Shown here: piece by piece, positions 22,117-35,100 of the stretch
How the letters are laid out: each line of letters opens with the position of its first letter
Position numbering within the stretch: the stretch's first letter is position 1
Origin: Inia geoffrensis
Lineage: Eukaryota; Chordata; Mammalia; Artiodactyla; Iniidae
Assembly: GCA_036417435.1 (NCBI GenBank)
Contig: JAZAQT010000697.1
Coordinates: 1 to 64,000, forward strand
Reading direction: 5' to 3'
Length of the DNA: 64,000 nt
Notes under the pieces: generated by a model
Seen by the model: the letters and a program-made list of their open reading frames with translations, nothing else
What the model was told of the DNA's origin: nothing
Databases searched by the model: none
Made by a program: the position numbers and the translations under genes

Positions 22117-23022
22117 TTTTTTTCTTTTAACTTAACGTATATTTTATATTGTAGTGATGTTGATGTCCAATGTTGTATTTATTTTAGACGCATGGGAACT
22201 TGATTCAGTTATATGTAGTCTTATATGTATTACACTTTGGGTTCTCTTCCCATGTAAGTTATAAGACTGTGTTCAGTAGAGTTCCCTGTGCTCTTCAGTA
22301 GGTTCTTGTTGAGTACGTCTTTGATATATTCTAGTGTGTATCTCTTAATGTCAGCCTCCTAATTTATCACTTGTCTGTAACTTTCCCTGTTGATAACCAT
22401 AAGTTTGCTCTCTAAGTCTGTGAGTCTGTTTCTGTTTTGTAAATTAGTTCATGCGTATGAATTTATAGATTCCACCTGTAAGTGATATCTACTGGTATTT
22501 GTCTTTCTCTCTCTGACTCGCTTCACTTAGTATGATCTCTGTCCATCATTGTTGCAGCAGATGGCGTTAGTTCCTTCCCTTTTGTGGCTGCATAGTATTC
22601 CACTGTGCATGTGTGCTACGTATTCTCCATTTTCCTGTGGATGAACGTGTCGTGTGATTCTGTGTCTTGGCTGTTGTCAGCAGTGCTGCCCTGAGAAACA
22701 GGGGTGCCCGTGGCATTTCAAACTAGGATTGTCTTTGGAGCTAAGTCCAGGAGTGGGATTGCTGGATCACATGGTAACACTATGTTTAGTCTTTTGAGGA
22801 ACCTCCCTACTCTTCTCCATAGTGGCTGCACCAAGTTACATCCCCACCAACAGCAGAGGATGATTCCATTTTCCCCAAGGCCTCTCCAGCATTTATTCTT
22901 CGGAGAATTTTTTTTTTTTTTTTGAGCTTGGCCATTCTGACAGTTGTGAGGTGATATCCCATTGTAGTTTTGATTTGCATTTCTTTGATAATGAAAGATG
23001 TTGAGTGCCTTTCCACGTGCCC
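22117..23022 (-). mobile_element. LINE-1 fragment A, spanning units 6/7
   Basis: Reverse-strand relic. A 2-bp T deletion lies just before it. It carries the 'ctgcAtag' state shared only with the unit 8/9 copy. Confidence 0.9.
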
Positions 23023-23811
23023 TTTTTTTTTTTTTTTTTTTAACTATACAGAGTGAGTAAAATTTACCTCTCGAAATTCCCTTCCTGAAAATCGGCCGAG
23101 TTTTGAATTATTTTCTGATGATTTACCCCAGGGCGTTTATTGGGGGCAGGTGTCATTTACAGCCCCACAGGCCTTGTGAGGATTAAGTGCCACCCAGCGC
23201 CCATTTTAAAGTTGTTGTTACGGGAAATGGCCACAAGGCGGCAGCACGTCTTCTTCAAGCCCAGCTCTGGTTACTTGGCAACCAGAGCCTGAGGGAAAGT
23301 CCCGTTCCTGGGTCGTCAGAGTGCAATGTGCCCTAAGAAACACCCAAGGCTTGTGTCTCACGACTTCTTCCCCCTTCCCCTTTACCGCCCACCCGCCATG
23401 CCCTGACACATCCCAACTCCTGCAACACCACTCTGCTGAGGTGCTGTCATCCTTAGGTGGGGCGACCCTGAGGAGGGAGGCTGGAGGTGGGAACCCCACC
23501 ACCAGGAGATGGAGCGCCCAGGGGAATTTTCAAAGCTCTTCCAGCCCAGAGGCTCCACCATCCTTTGGGTGCCCTAGGCTTGGTTTCTGTGTAGGAGGGC
23601 CAGCAGGGAGCTGGAGACGGTGGGCCCATGCAGAGGGGAACGGGCACTCCAGGTCCAAGGCGGGGGTGCTTACTGGCTGGCACTTCCTTCTCAGTTTCCT
23701 CCTTCCCGCGGCAGTGTAGCTTTGGGACCCCAACCTGCTCCGGCTCCAGGGATGTGACAGCAGCCTGGGTCACAGAGGCCTGAGGAGATGGATGGGGAAT
23801 TTGTTTTCTTT

Positions 23812-25390
23812 TCTTTTTTTAATTTTTTATTTTTTACTGGAGTATAGGTGATTTCCCATGTTGCTGGGTTGTTTTGGGGTTGTTGTTGTTTTTTTTTTTT
23901 TCCTAGCTGGACAGCAACTTGATTCACTTATACATGGACGTGTACATATTCTTTTTCCAGTTCTCTTCCCAAGTAGGTTATTAAAGTGTCGCGTAGGATT
24001 CCTTGTGCTACACCCTGGGTCCTCGTTGATTATTTTATAAATAGTAGTGTGCATGTGTTAATCTCAACCTGCTAATTTCACCCCGCCCCCAACGCTTCCC
24101 TTTTCCTAAGCCGGAGTTTCCTTTCTAAGTCTGTGAGGCTGTTTCTGTTTTGTAAAGAAGTTCATGTGTATCCATTTTTAGATTCCACCTGTAAGTGATA
24201 TGGTATGATATTTGTGTTTCCCTGTCTCCCTTACTTCACTTTGTATGATCATCTCTACCTCCTTCCCCACGGCTGGAAATGCCATGATTTCATCCTTATT
24301 CGTGGCTGAGTAATATTCCGCCGTGTCCTTCGACCCCATCTTCCTTATCCATGCGTCTGTCCTTATATGCTTAGCTTGCTTCCATGTCTTGGCTACTGTG
24401 CAGGGTGCCGTGATCGTTGGCGTTCACGTGTCTTTTAAAATTTTGGTTCCCTCGAGATCTTCCCCCAGGGCTGAGACTGCTGGGTCACATGGTAGTTCTG
24501 TGTTTCACTTTTTGAAGGAGCCTCCGTACTGTTCTCCCTAGTGGATGTATCGATTTCCATTCCCACCGAGAGTGTAGGAGGGTTCTCTTTTCTCCACACC
24601 CTCTCCAGCGTTTCTTGTTGTAGGTGTTTTGATGATGGCCCTTCTGACCTGTGAGAGGTGATAGATAGCTCACGGAAGTTTTGATTTGCATTTCTCTCAT
24701 AATTAGGGATGCTGAGCATCGTTTCATGTGCTTGATGGCCATCGGTATGTCTTCTTTGGAGAGACGTCCATTGAGATCTTCTGCCTATTTTCGATCGGTT
24801 TTTTTGTTCTTTTGATATTGATCTGCAGGAGCTGTTTGTACGTTTTGGAGATTAACTCCTTGCGGGCACCTTCGTTTGCAAATATTTGTTCCCATTCTGA
24901 GGGTTGTCTCTTTGTTTTGTTTAAGGGTTTCCTTTGCTGTGCAAACGCTTTTAAGTTATATTAGGTCCCATTTGTTTATTGTTGTTTTCCTGTTCATGAC
25001 TCTTAAGAGATGGATCAGAAAAGAACGTGCTGAGATTTATGTCAGAGCGTGTTCTCCCTGTATTCTCCTCATGTGCGTTAGAGTACCTGTCCTTACGTTT
25101 AGATCTCTCATCGATTTGGACTTTATTCTTGTGTAAGGTGTTAGAGAGCGTTCCACTTTCATTCTTGTTTTAAATTTTTAAGGAACCTCCATACTGTTCT
25201 CCATAGTGGCTGTATCAATTTACATTCCCACCAGCAGTGCAAGAAGGTTCCCCTTTCTCCACACCCTCTCCAGCGTTTCTTGTCTGTAGACTTTTCGACG
25301 GTGGCCATTCTTTCTGGTGTGAGGGCATATGTCCTTGTAGTTTTGATTGGCGTTTCTCTACTATTTAGCGACGTTGACATCTTTTCGAGT
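23812..25390 (-). mobile_element. LINE-1 fragments B+C, unit 7
   Basis: Reverse-strand B and C pieces carrying T at unit position 1750, found elsewhere only in unit 9. Confidence 0.9.
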
Positions 25391-25493
25391 GTTTTTTGTA
25401 AACCGGGAGAGCCACATGTCATGTATACCTCTTGAAATTGGCTTCTTAGACGTCTGCCCTCTTTTCTTTATTATTATTATTGTTATTTTTTTT

Positions 25494-25687
25494 GGCGGTA
25501 CGCGGGCCTCTCAGCCTTGCAGCCTCTCCCGTTGCGGAGCACAGGCTCCGGACGTGCAGGCCCAGCGGCCGTGGCTCACGGGCCCAGCCGCTCCGCGGCA
25601 TGTGGGGTCCTCCCGGACCGGGGCACGAACCCACGTCCCCTGCCTCGGCAGGCGCACTCTCAACCACGGCGCCACCAGGGAAGGCCC
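25494..25687 (-). mobile_element. CHR-type SINE body, unit 7
   Basis: Same site; T at 2909, C at 3064. Confidence 0.92.
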
Positions 25688-25878
25688 GCCCTCTTTATAA
25701 TTCTTTTTCGATGACCTACCCCCAGATGTTTCTTGAGGGCAGGTGTTTCCTTCTTTCCAAGCCCGTAGGCCTTGCGAATATTAAATGCCCATCAGCACAG
25801 GTTTTAAAGTTGTTGTTATGGAAAACGGCCACAAGATGGCAACATTTCTTCATGCCCCACTCTTTTGTTTTGCTCTTC

Positions 25879-26787
25879 TTGTTTTCTTTTAACTTAACGT
25901 ATATTTTATATTGTAGTGATGTTGATGTCCAATGTTGTATTTATTTTAGACGCATGGGAACTTGATTCAGTTATATGTAGTCTTATATGTATTACACTTT
26001 GGGTTCTCTTCCCATGTAAGTTATAAGACTGTGTTCAGTAGAGTTCCCTGTGCTCTTCAGTAGGTTCTTGTTGAGTACGTCTTTGATATATTCTAGTGTG
26101 TATCTCTTAATGTCAGCCTCCTAATTTATCACTTGTCTGTAACTTTCCCTGTTGATAACCATAAGTTTGCTCTCTAAGTCTGTGAGTCTGTTTCTGTTTT
26201 GTAAATTAGTTCATGCGTATGAATTTATAGATTCCACCTGTAAGTGATATCTACTGGTATTTGTCTTTCTCTCTCTGACTCGCTTCACTTAGTATGATCT
26301 CTGTCCATCATTGTTGCAGCAGATGGCGTTAGTTCCTTCCCTTTTGTGGCTGCGTAGTATTCCACTGTGCATGTGTGCTACGTATTCTCCATTTTCCTGT
26401 GGATGAACGTGTCGTGTGATTCTGTGTCTTGGCTGTTGTCAGCAGTGCTGCCCTGAGAAACAGGGGTGCCCGTGGCATTTCAAACTAGGATTGTCTTTGG
26501 AGCTAAGTCCAGGAGTGGGATTGCTGGATCACATGGTAACACTATGTTTAGTCTTTTGAGGAACCTCCCTACTCTTCTCCATAGTGGCTGCACCAAGTTA
26601 CATCCCCACCAACAGCAGAGGATGATTCCATTTTCCCCAAGGCCTCTCCAGCATTTATTTTTCGGAGAATTTTTTTTTTTTTTTTTTTGAGCTTGGCCAT
26701 TCTGACAGTTGTGAGGTGATATCCCATTGTAGTTTTGATTTGCATTTCTTTGATAATGAAAGATGTTGAGTGCCTTTCCACGTGCCC
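25879..26787 (-). mobile_element. LINE-1 fragment A, spanning units 7/8
   Basis: Reverse-strand relic matching the unit 5/6 copy 7524 bp upstream, including the T near 26661. Confidence 0.9.
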
Positions 26788-27575
26788 TTTTTTTTTTTTT
26801 TTTTTAACTATACAGAGTGAGTAAAATTTACCTCTCGAAATTCCCTTCCTGAAAATCGGCCGAGTTTTGAATTATTTTCTGATGATTTACCCCAGGGCGT
26901 TTATTGGGGACAGGTGTCATTTACAGCCCCACAGGCCTTGTGAGGATTAAGTGCCACCCAGCGCCCATTTTAAAGTTGTTGTTACGGGAAATGGCCACAA
27001 GGCGGCAGCACGTCTTCTTCAAGCCCAGCTCTGGTTACTTGGCAACCAGAGCCTGAGGGAAAGTCCCGTTCCTGGGTCGTCAGAGTGCAATGTGCCCTAA
27101 GAAACACCCAAGGCTTGTGTCTCACGACTTCTTCCCCCTTCCCCTTTACCGCCCACCCGCCATGCCCTGACACATCCCAACTCCTGCAACACCACTCTGC
27201 TGAGGTGCTGTCATCCTTAGGTGGGGCGACCCTGAGGAGGGAGGCTGGAGGTGGGAACCCCACCACCAGGAGATGGAGCGCCCAGGGGAATTTTCAAAGC
27301 TCTTCCAGCCCAGAGGCTCCACCATCCTTTGGGTGCCCTAGGCTTGGTTTCTGTGTAGGGGGGCCAGCAGGGAGCTGGAGACGGTGGGCCCATGCAGAGG
27401 GGAACGGGCACTCCAGGTCCAAGGCGGGGGTGCTTACTGGCTGGCACTTCCTTCTCAGTTTCCTCCTTCCCGCGGCAGTGTAGCTTTGGGACCCCAACCT
27501 GCTCCGGCTCCAGGGATGTGACAGCAGCCTGGGTCACAGAGGCCTGAGGAGATGGATGGGGAATTTGTTTTCTTT

Positions 27576-29154
27576 TCTTTTTTTAATTTTTTATTTTTTA
27601 CTGGAGTATAGGTGATTTCCCATGTTGCTGGGTTGTTTTGGGGTTGTTGTTGTTTTTTTTTTTTTCCTAGCTGGACAGCAACTTGATTCACTTATACATG
27701 GACGTGTACATATTCTTTTTCCAGTTCTCTTCCCAAGTAGGTTATTAAAGTGTCGCGTAGGATTCCTTGTGCTACACCCTGGGTCCTCGTTGATTATTTT
27801 ATAAATAGTAGTGTGCATGTGTTAATCTCAACCTGCTAATTTCACCCCGCCCCCAACGCTTCCCTTTTCCTAAGCCGGAGTTTCCTTTCTAAGTCTGTGA
27901 GGCTGTTTCTGTTTTGTAAAGAAGTTCATGTGTATCCATTTTTAGATTCCACCTGTAAGTGATATGGTATGATATTTGTGTTTCCCTGTCTCCCTTACTT
28001 CACTTTGTATGATCATCTCTACCTCCTTCCCCACGGCTGGAAATGCCATGATTTCATCCTTATTCGTGGCTGAGTAATATTCCGCCGTGTCCCTCGACCC
28101 CATCTTCCTTATCCATGCGTCTGTCCTTATATGCTTAGCTTGCTTCCATGTCTTGGCTACTGTGCAGGGTGCCGTGATCGTTGGCGTTCACGTGTCTTTT
28201 AAAATTTTGGTTCCCTCGAGATCTTCCCCCAGGGCTGAGACTGCTGGGTCACATGGTAGTTCTGTGTTTCACTTTTTGAAGGAGCCTCCGTACTGTTCTC
28301 CCTAGTGGATGTATCGATTTCCATTCCCACCGAGAGTGTAGGAGGGTTCTCTTTTCTCCACACCCTCTCCAGCGTTTCTTGTTGTAGGTGTTTTGATGAT
28401 GGCCCTTCTGACCTGTGAGAGGTGATAGATAGCTCACGGAAGTTTTGATTTGCATTTCTCTCATAATTAGGGGTGCTGAGCATCGTTTCATGTGCTTGAT
28501 GGCCATCGGTATGTCTTCTTTGGAGAGACGTCCATTGAGATCTTCTGCCTATTTTCGATCGGTTTTTTTGTTCTTTTGATATTGATCTGCAGGAGCTGTT
28601 TGTACGTTTTGGAGATTAACTCCTTGCGGGCACCTTCGTTTGCAAATATTTGTTCCCATTCTAAGGGTTGTCTCTTTGTTTTGTTTAAGGGTTTCCTTTG
28701 CTGTGCAAACGCTTTTAAGTTATATTAGGTCCCATTTGTTTATTGTTGTTTTCCTGTTCATGACTCTTAAGAGATGGATCAGAAAAGAACGTGCTGAGAT
28801 TTATGTCAGAGCGTGTTCTCCCTGTATTCTCCTCATGTGCGTTAGAGTACCTGTCCTTACGTTTAGATCTCTCATCGATTTGGACTTTATTCTTGTGTAA
28901 GGTGTTAGAGAGCGTTCCACTTTCATTCTTGTTTTAAATTTTTAAGGAACCTCCATACTGTTCTCCATAGTGGCTGTATCAATTTACATTCCCACCAGCA
29001 GTGCAAGAAGGTTCCCCTTTCTCCACACCCTCTCCAGCGTTTCTTGTCTGTAGACTTTTCGACGGTGGCCATTCTTTCTGGTGTGAGGGCATATGTCCTT
29101 GTAGTTTTGATTGGCGTTTCTCTACTATTTAGCGACGTTGACATCTTTTCGAGT
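27576..29154 (-). mobile_element. LINE-1 fragments B+C, unit 8
   Basis: Reverse-strand B and C pieces repeating the unit 6 state (A at 2320). Confidence 0.9.
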
Positions 29155-29257
29155 GTTTTTTGTAAACCGGGAGAGCCACATGTCATGTATACCTCTTGAA
29201 ATTGGCTTCTTAGACGTCTGCCCTCTTTTCTTTATTATTATTATTGTTATTTCTTTT

Positions 29258-29451
29258 GGCGGTACGCGGGCCTCTCAGCCTTGCAGCCTCTCCCGTTGCG
29301 GAGCACAGGCTCCGGACGTGCAGGCCCAGCGGCCGTGGCTCACGGGCCCAGCCGCTCCGCGGCATGTGGGGTCCTCCCGGACCGGGGCACGAACCCACGT
29401 CCCCTGCATCGGCAGGCGCACTCTCAACCACGGCGCCACCAGGGAAGGCCC
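29258..29451 (-). mobile_element. CHR-type SINE body, unit 8
   Basis: Same site; C at 2909, A at 3064, matching unit 6. Confidence 0.92.
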
Positions 29452-29640
29452 GCCCTCTTTATAATTCTTTTTCGATGACCTACCCCCAGATGTTTCTTGA
29501 GGGCAGGTGTTTCCTTCTTTCCAAGCCCGTAGGCCTTGCGAATATTAAATGCCCATCAGCACAGGTTTTAAAGTTGTTGTTATGGAAAACGGCCACAAGA
29601 TGGCAACATTTCTTCATGCCCCACTCTTGTTTTGCTCTTC

Positions 29641-30546
29641 TTTTTTTCTTTTAACTTAACGTATATTTTATATTGTAGTGATGTTGATGTCCAATGTTGT
29701 ATTTATTTTAGACGCATGGGAACTTGATTCAGTTATATGTAGTCTTATATGTATTACACTTTGGGTTCTCTTCCCATGTAAGTTATAAGACTGTGTTCAG
29801 TAGAGTTCCCTGTGCTCTTCAGTAGGTTCTTGTTGAGTACGTCTTTGATATATTCTAGTGTGTATCTCTTAATGTCAGCCTCCTAATTTATCACTTGTCT
29901 GTAACTTTCCCTGTTGATAACCATAAGTTTGCTCTCTAAGTCTGTGAGTCTGTTTCTGTTTTGTAAATTAGTTCATGCGTATGAATTTATAGATTCCACC
30001 TGTAAGTGATATCTACTGGTATTTGTCTTTCTCTCTCTGACTCGCTTCACTTAGTATGATCTCTGTCCATCATTGTTGCAGCAGATGGCGTTAGTTCCTT
30101 CCCTTTTGTGGCTGCATAGTATTCCACTGTGCATGTGTGCTACGTATTCTCCATTTTCCTGTGGATGAACGTGTCGTGTGATTCTGTGTCTTGGCTGTTG
30201 TCAGCAGTGCTGCCCTGAGAAACAGGGGTGCCCGTGGCATTTCAAACTAGGATTGTCTTTGGAGCTAAGTCCAGGAGTGGGATTGCTGGATCACATGGTA
30301 ACACTATGTTTAGTCTTTTGAGGAACCTCCCTACTCTTCTCCATAGTGGCTGCACCAAGTTACATCCCCACCAACAGCAGAGGATGATTCCATTTTCCCC
30401 AAGGCCTCTCCAGCATTTATTCTTCGGAGAATTTTTTTTTTTTTTTTGAGCTTGGCCATTCTGACAGTTGTGAGGTGATATCCCATTGTAGTTTTGATTT
30501 GCATTTCTTTGATAATGAAAGATGTTGAGTGCCTTTCCACGTGCCC
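29641..30546 (-). mobile_element. LINE-1 fragment A, spanning units 8/9
   Basis: Reverse-strand relic matching the unit 6/7 copy 7524 bp upstream, including the preceding 2-bp deletion and 'ctgcAtag'. Confidence 0.9.
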
Positions 30547-31335
30547 TTTTTTTTTTTTTTTTTTTAACTATACAGAGTGAGTAAAATTTACCTCTCGAAA
30601 TTCCCTTCCTGAAAATCGGCCGAGTTTTGAATTATTTTCTGATGATTTACCCCAGGGCGTTTATTGGGGGCAGGTGTCATTTACAGCCCCACAGGCCTTG
30701 TGAGGATTAAGTGCCACCCAGCGCCCATTTTAAAGTTGTTGTTACGGGAAATGGCCACAAGGCGGCAGCACGTCTTCTTCAAGCCCAGCTCTGGTTACTT
30801 GGCAACCAGAGCCTGAGGGAAAGTCCCGTTCCTGGGTCGTCAGAGTGCAATGTGCCCTAAGAAACACCCAAGGCTTGTGTCTCACGACTTCTTCCCCCTT
30901 CCCCTTTACCGCCCACCCGCCATGCCCTGACACATCCCAACTCCTGCAACACCACTCTGCTGAGGTGCTGTCATCCTTAGGTGGGGCGACCCTGAGGAGG
31001 GAGGCTGGAGGTGGGAACCCCACCACCAGGAGATGGAGCGCCCAGGGGAATTTTCAAAGCTCTTCCAGCCCAGAGGCTCCACCATCCTTTGGGTGCCCTA
31101 GGCTTGGTTTCTGTGTAGGAGGGCCAGCAGGGAGCTGGAGACGGTGGGCCCATGCAGAGGGGAACGGGCACTCCAGGTCCAAGGCGGGGGTGCTTACTGG
31201 CTGGCACTTCCTTCTCAGTTTCCTCCTTCCCGCGGCAGTGTAGCTTTGGGACCCCAACCTGCTCCGGCTCCAGGGATGTGACAGCAGCCTGGGTCACAGA
31301 GGCCTGAGGAGATGGATGGGGAATTTGTTTTCTTT

Positions 31336-32914
31336 TCTTTTTTTAATTTTTTATTTTTTACTGCAGTATAGGTGATTTCCCATGTTGCTGGGTTGTTTTG
31401 GGGTTGTTGTTGTTTTTTTTTTTTTCCTAGCTGGACAGCAACTTGATTCACTTATACATGGACGTGTACATATTCTTTTTCCAGTTCTCTTCCCAAGTAG
31501 GTTATTAAAGTGTCGCGTAGGATTCCTTGTGCTACACCCTGGGTCCTCGTTGATTATTTTATAAATAGTAGTGTGCATGTGTTAATCTCAACCTGCTAAT
31601 TTCACCCCGCCCCCAACGCTTCCCTTTTCCTAAGCCGGAGTTTCCTTTCTAAGTCTGTGAGGCTGTTTCTGTTTTGTAAAGAAGTTCATGTGTATCCATT
31701 TTTAGATTCCACCTGTAAGTGATATGGTATGATATTTGTGTTTCCCTGTCTCCCTTACTTCACTTTGTATGATCATCTCTACCTCCTTCCCCACGGCTGG
31801 AAATGCCATGATTTCATCCTTATTCGTGGCTGAGTAATATTCCGCCGTGTCCTTCGACCCCATCTTCCTTATCCATGCGTCTGTCCTTATATGCTTAGCT
31901 TGCTTCCATGTCTTGGCTACTGTGCAGGGTGCCGTGATCGTTGGCGTTCACGTGTCTTTTAAAATTTTGGTTCCCTCGAGATCTTCCCCCAGGGCTGAGA
32001 CTGCTGGGTCACATGGTAGTTCTGTGTTTCACTTTTTGAAGGAGCCTCCGTACTGTTCTCCCTAGTGGATGTATCGATTTCCATTCCCACCGAGAGTGTA
32101 GGAGGGTTCTCTTTTCTCCACACCCTCTCCAGCGTTTCTTGTTGTAGGTGTTTTGATGATGGCCCTTCTGACCTGTGAGAGGTGATAGATAGCTCACGGA
32201 AGTTTTGATTTGCATTTCTCTCATAATTAGGGATGCTGAGCATCGTTTCATGTGCTTGATGGCCATCGGTATGTCTTCTTTGGAGAGACGTCCATTGAGA
32301 TCTTCTGCCTATTTTCGATCGGTTTTTTTGTTCTTTTGATATTGATCTGCAGGAGCTGTTTGTACGTTTTGGAGATTAACTCCTTGCGGGCACCTTCGTT
32401 TGCAAATATTTGTTCCCATTCTGAGGGTTGTCTCTTTGTTTTGTTTAAGGGTTTCCTTTGCTGTGCAAACGCTTTTAAGTTATATTAGGTCCCATTTGTT
32501 TATTGTTGTTTTCCTGTTCATGACTCTTAAGAGATGGATCAGAAAAGAACGTGCTGAGATTTATGTCAGAGCGTGTTCTCCCTGTATTCTCCTCATGTGC
32601 GTTAGAGTACCTGTCCTTACGTTTAGATCTCTCATCGATTTGGACTTTATTCTTGTGTAAGGTGTTAGAGAGCGTTCCACTTTCATTCTTGTTTTAAATT
32701 TTTAAGGAACCTCCATACTGTTCTCCATAGTGGCTGTATCAATTTACATTCCCACCAGCAGTGCAAGAAGGTTCCCCTTTCTCCACACCCTCTCCAGCGT
32801 TTCTTGTCTGTAGACTTTTCGACGGTGGCCATTCTTTCTGGTGTGAGGGCATATGTCCTTGTAGTTTTGATTGGCGTTTCTCTACTATTTAGCGACGTTG
32901 ACATCTTTTCGAGT
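31336..32914 (-). mobile_element. LINE-1 fragments B+C, unit 9
   Basis: Reverse-strand B and C pieces repeating the unit 7 state, with a private C near 31364. Confidence 0.9.
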
Positions 32915-33017
32915 GTTTTTTGTAAACCGGGAGAGCCACATGTCATGTATACCTCTTGAAATTGGCTTCTTAGACGTCTGCCCTCTTTTCTTTATTATTA
33001 TTATTGTTATTTTTTTT

Positions 33018-33211
33018 GGCGGTACGCGGGCCTCTCAGCCTTGCAGCCTCTCCCGTTGCGGAGCACAGGCTCCGGACGTGCAGGCCCAGCGGCCGTGGCT
33101 CACGGGCCCAGCCGCTCCGCGGCATGTGGGGTCCTCCCGGACCGGGGCACGAACCCACGTCCCCTGCCTCGGCAGGCGCACTCTCAACCACGGCGCCACC
33201 AGGGAAGGCCC
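33018..33211 (-). mobile_element. CHR-type SINE body, unit 9
   Basis: Same site; T at 2909, C at 3064, matching unit 7. Confidence 0.92.
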
Positions 33212-33402
33212 GCCCTCTTTATAATTCTTTTTCGATGACCTACCCCCAGATGTTTCTTGAGGGCAGGTGTTTCCTTCTTTCCAAGCCCGTAGGCCTTGCG
33301 AATATTAAATGCCCATCAGCACAGGTTTTAAAGTTGTTGTTATGGAAAACGGCCACAAGATGGCAACATTTCTTCATGCCCCACTCTTTTGTTTTGCTCT
33401 TC

Positions 33403-34309
33403 TTTTTTTCTTTTAACTTAACGTATATTTTATATTGTAGTGATGTTGATGTCCAATGTTGTATTTATTTTAGACGCATGGGAACTTGATTCAGTTATAT
33501 GTAGTCTTATATGTATTACACTTTGGGTTCTCTTCCCATGTAAGTTATAAGACTGTGTTCAGTAGAGTTCCCTGTGCTCTTCAGTAGGTTCTTGTTGAGT
33601 ACGTCTTTGATATATTCTAGTGTGTATCTCTTAATGTCAGCCTCCTAATTTATCACTTGTCTGTAACTTTCCCTGTTGATAACCATAAGTTTGCTCTCTA
33701 AGTCTGTGAGTCTGTTTCTGTTTTGTAAATTAGTTCATGCGTATGAATTTATAGATTCCACCTGTAAGTGATATCTACTGGTATTTGTCTTTCTCTCTCT
33801 GACTCGCTTCACTTAGTATGATCTCTGTCCATCATTGTTGCAGCAGATGGCGTTAGTTCCTTCCCTTTTGTGGCTGCGTAGTATTCCACTGTGCATGTGT
33901 GCTACGTATTCTCCATTTTCCTGTGGATGAACGTGTCGTGTGATTCTGTGTCTTGGCTGTTGTCAGCAGTGCTGCCCTGAGAAACAGGGGTGCCCGTGGC
34001 ATTTCAAACTAGGATTGTCTTTGGAGCTAAGTCCAGGAGTGGGATTGCTGGATCACATGGTAACACTATGTTTAGTCTTTTGAGGAACCTCCCTACTCTT
34101 CTCCATAGTGGCTGCACCAAGTTACATCCCCACCAACAGCAGAGGATGATTCCATTTTCCCCAAGGCCTCTCCAGCATTTATTCTTCGGAGAATTTTTTT
34201 TTTTTTTTTTGAGCTTGGCCATTCTGACAGTTGTGAGGTGATATCCCATTGTAGTTTTGATTTGCATTTCTTTGATAATGAAAGATGTTGAGTGCCTTTC
34301 CACGTGCCC
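33403..34309 (-). mobile_element. LINE-1 fragment A, spanning units 9/10
   Basis: Reverse-strand relic. It keeps T at unit position 3301 where the unit 7/8 copy has G, marking the end of the copied dimer. Reverse frame open over 34004-34303. Confidence 0.9.
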
Positions 34310-35100
34310 TTTTTTTTTTTTTTTTTTTAACTATACAGAGTGAGTAAAATTTACCTCTCGAAATTCCCTTCCTGAAAATCGGCCGAGTTTTGAATTATTT
34401 TCTGATGATTTACCCCAGGGCGTTTATTGGGGGCAGGTGTCATTTACAGCCCCACAGGCCTTGTGAGGATTAAGTGCCACCCAGCGCCCATTTTAAAGTT
34501 GTTGTTACGGGAAATGGCCACAAGGCGGCAGCACGTCTTCTTCAAGCCCAGCTCTGGTTACTTGGCAACCAGAGCCTGAGGGAAAGTCCCGTTCCTGGGT
34601 CGTCAGAGTGGAATGTGCCCTAAGAAACACCCAAGGCTTGTGTCTCACGACTTCTTCCCCCTTCCCCTTTACCGCCCACCCGCCATGCCCTGACACATCC
34701 CAACTCCTGCAACACCACTCTGCTGAGGTGCTGTCATCCTTAGGTGGGGCGACCCTGAGGAGGGAGGCTGGAGGTGGGAACCCCACCACCAGGAGATGGA
34801 GCGCCCAGGGGAATTTTCAAAGCTCTTCCAGCCCAGAGGCTCCACCATCCTTTGGGTGCCCTAGGCTTGGTTTCTGTGTAGGAGGGCCAGCAGGGAGCTG
34901 GAGACGGTGGGCCCATGCAGAGGGGAACGGGCACTCCAGGTCCAAGGCGGGGGTGCTTACTGGCTGGCACTTCCTTCTCAGTTTCCTCCTTCCCGCGGCA
35001 GTGTAGCTTTGGGACCCCAACCTGCTCCGGCTCCAGGGATGTGACAGCAGCCTGGGTCACAGAGGCCTGAGGAGATGGATGGGGAATTTGTTTTCTTTTC

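Larger units (their letters stand above)
18823..22584 (+). repeat. Macrosatellite unit 6 (type B; twin of unit 8)
   Basis: Length 3762. GC-rich segment at 19507-20036; CTCF-like sites at 19468 and 22066. It shares with unit 8 alone: T in place of C near 19137 (tttatTttcgg), A at unit position 2320, and a 2-bp T deletion near 22105. These three shared private changes make it the first half of a duplicated dimer. Confidence 0.95.
22585..26346 (+). repeat. Macrosatellite unit 7 (type B; twin of unit 9)
   Basis: Length 3762. GC-rich segment at 23267-23796; CTCF-like sites at 23228 and 25826. It shares with unit 9 alone: A at unit position 8 (ctgcAtag) and T at 1750. It differs from unit 9 at unit position 3301 (G here, T in unit 9), which places the right edge of the shared tract near 25880. 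Confidence 0.95.
26347..30108 (+). repeat. Macrosatellite unit 8 (type B; twin of unit 6)
   Basis: Length 3762, identical to its twin. GC-rich segment at 27031-27560; CTCF-like sites at 26992 and 29590. It carries the private marks of unit 6 exactly 7524 bp downstream: T near 26661, A at unit position 2320, and the 2-bp T deletion near 29629. Confidence 0.95.
30109..33870 (+). repeat. Macrosatellite unit 9 (type B; twin of unit 7)
   Basis: Length 3762. GC-rich segment at 30791-31320; CTCF-like sites at 30752 and 33350. It shares A at unit position 8 and T at 1750 with unit 7. Private change: C at about 31364 (actgCagt instead of actgGagt) in the LINE-1 B 3' end, so it mutated after the dimer was copied. 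Confidence 0.95.
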
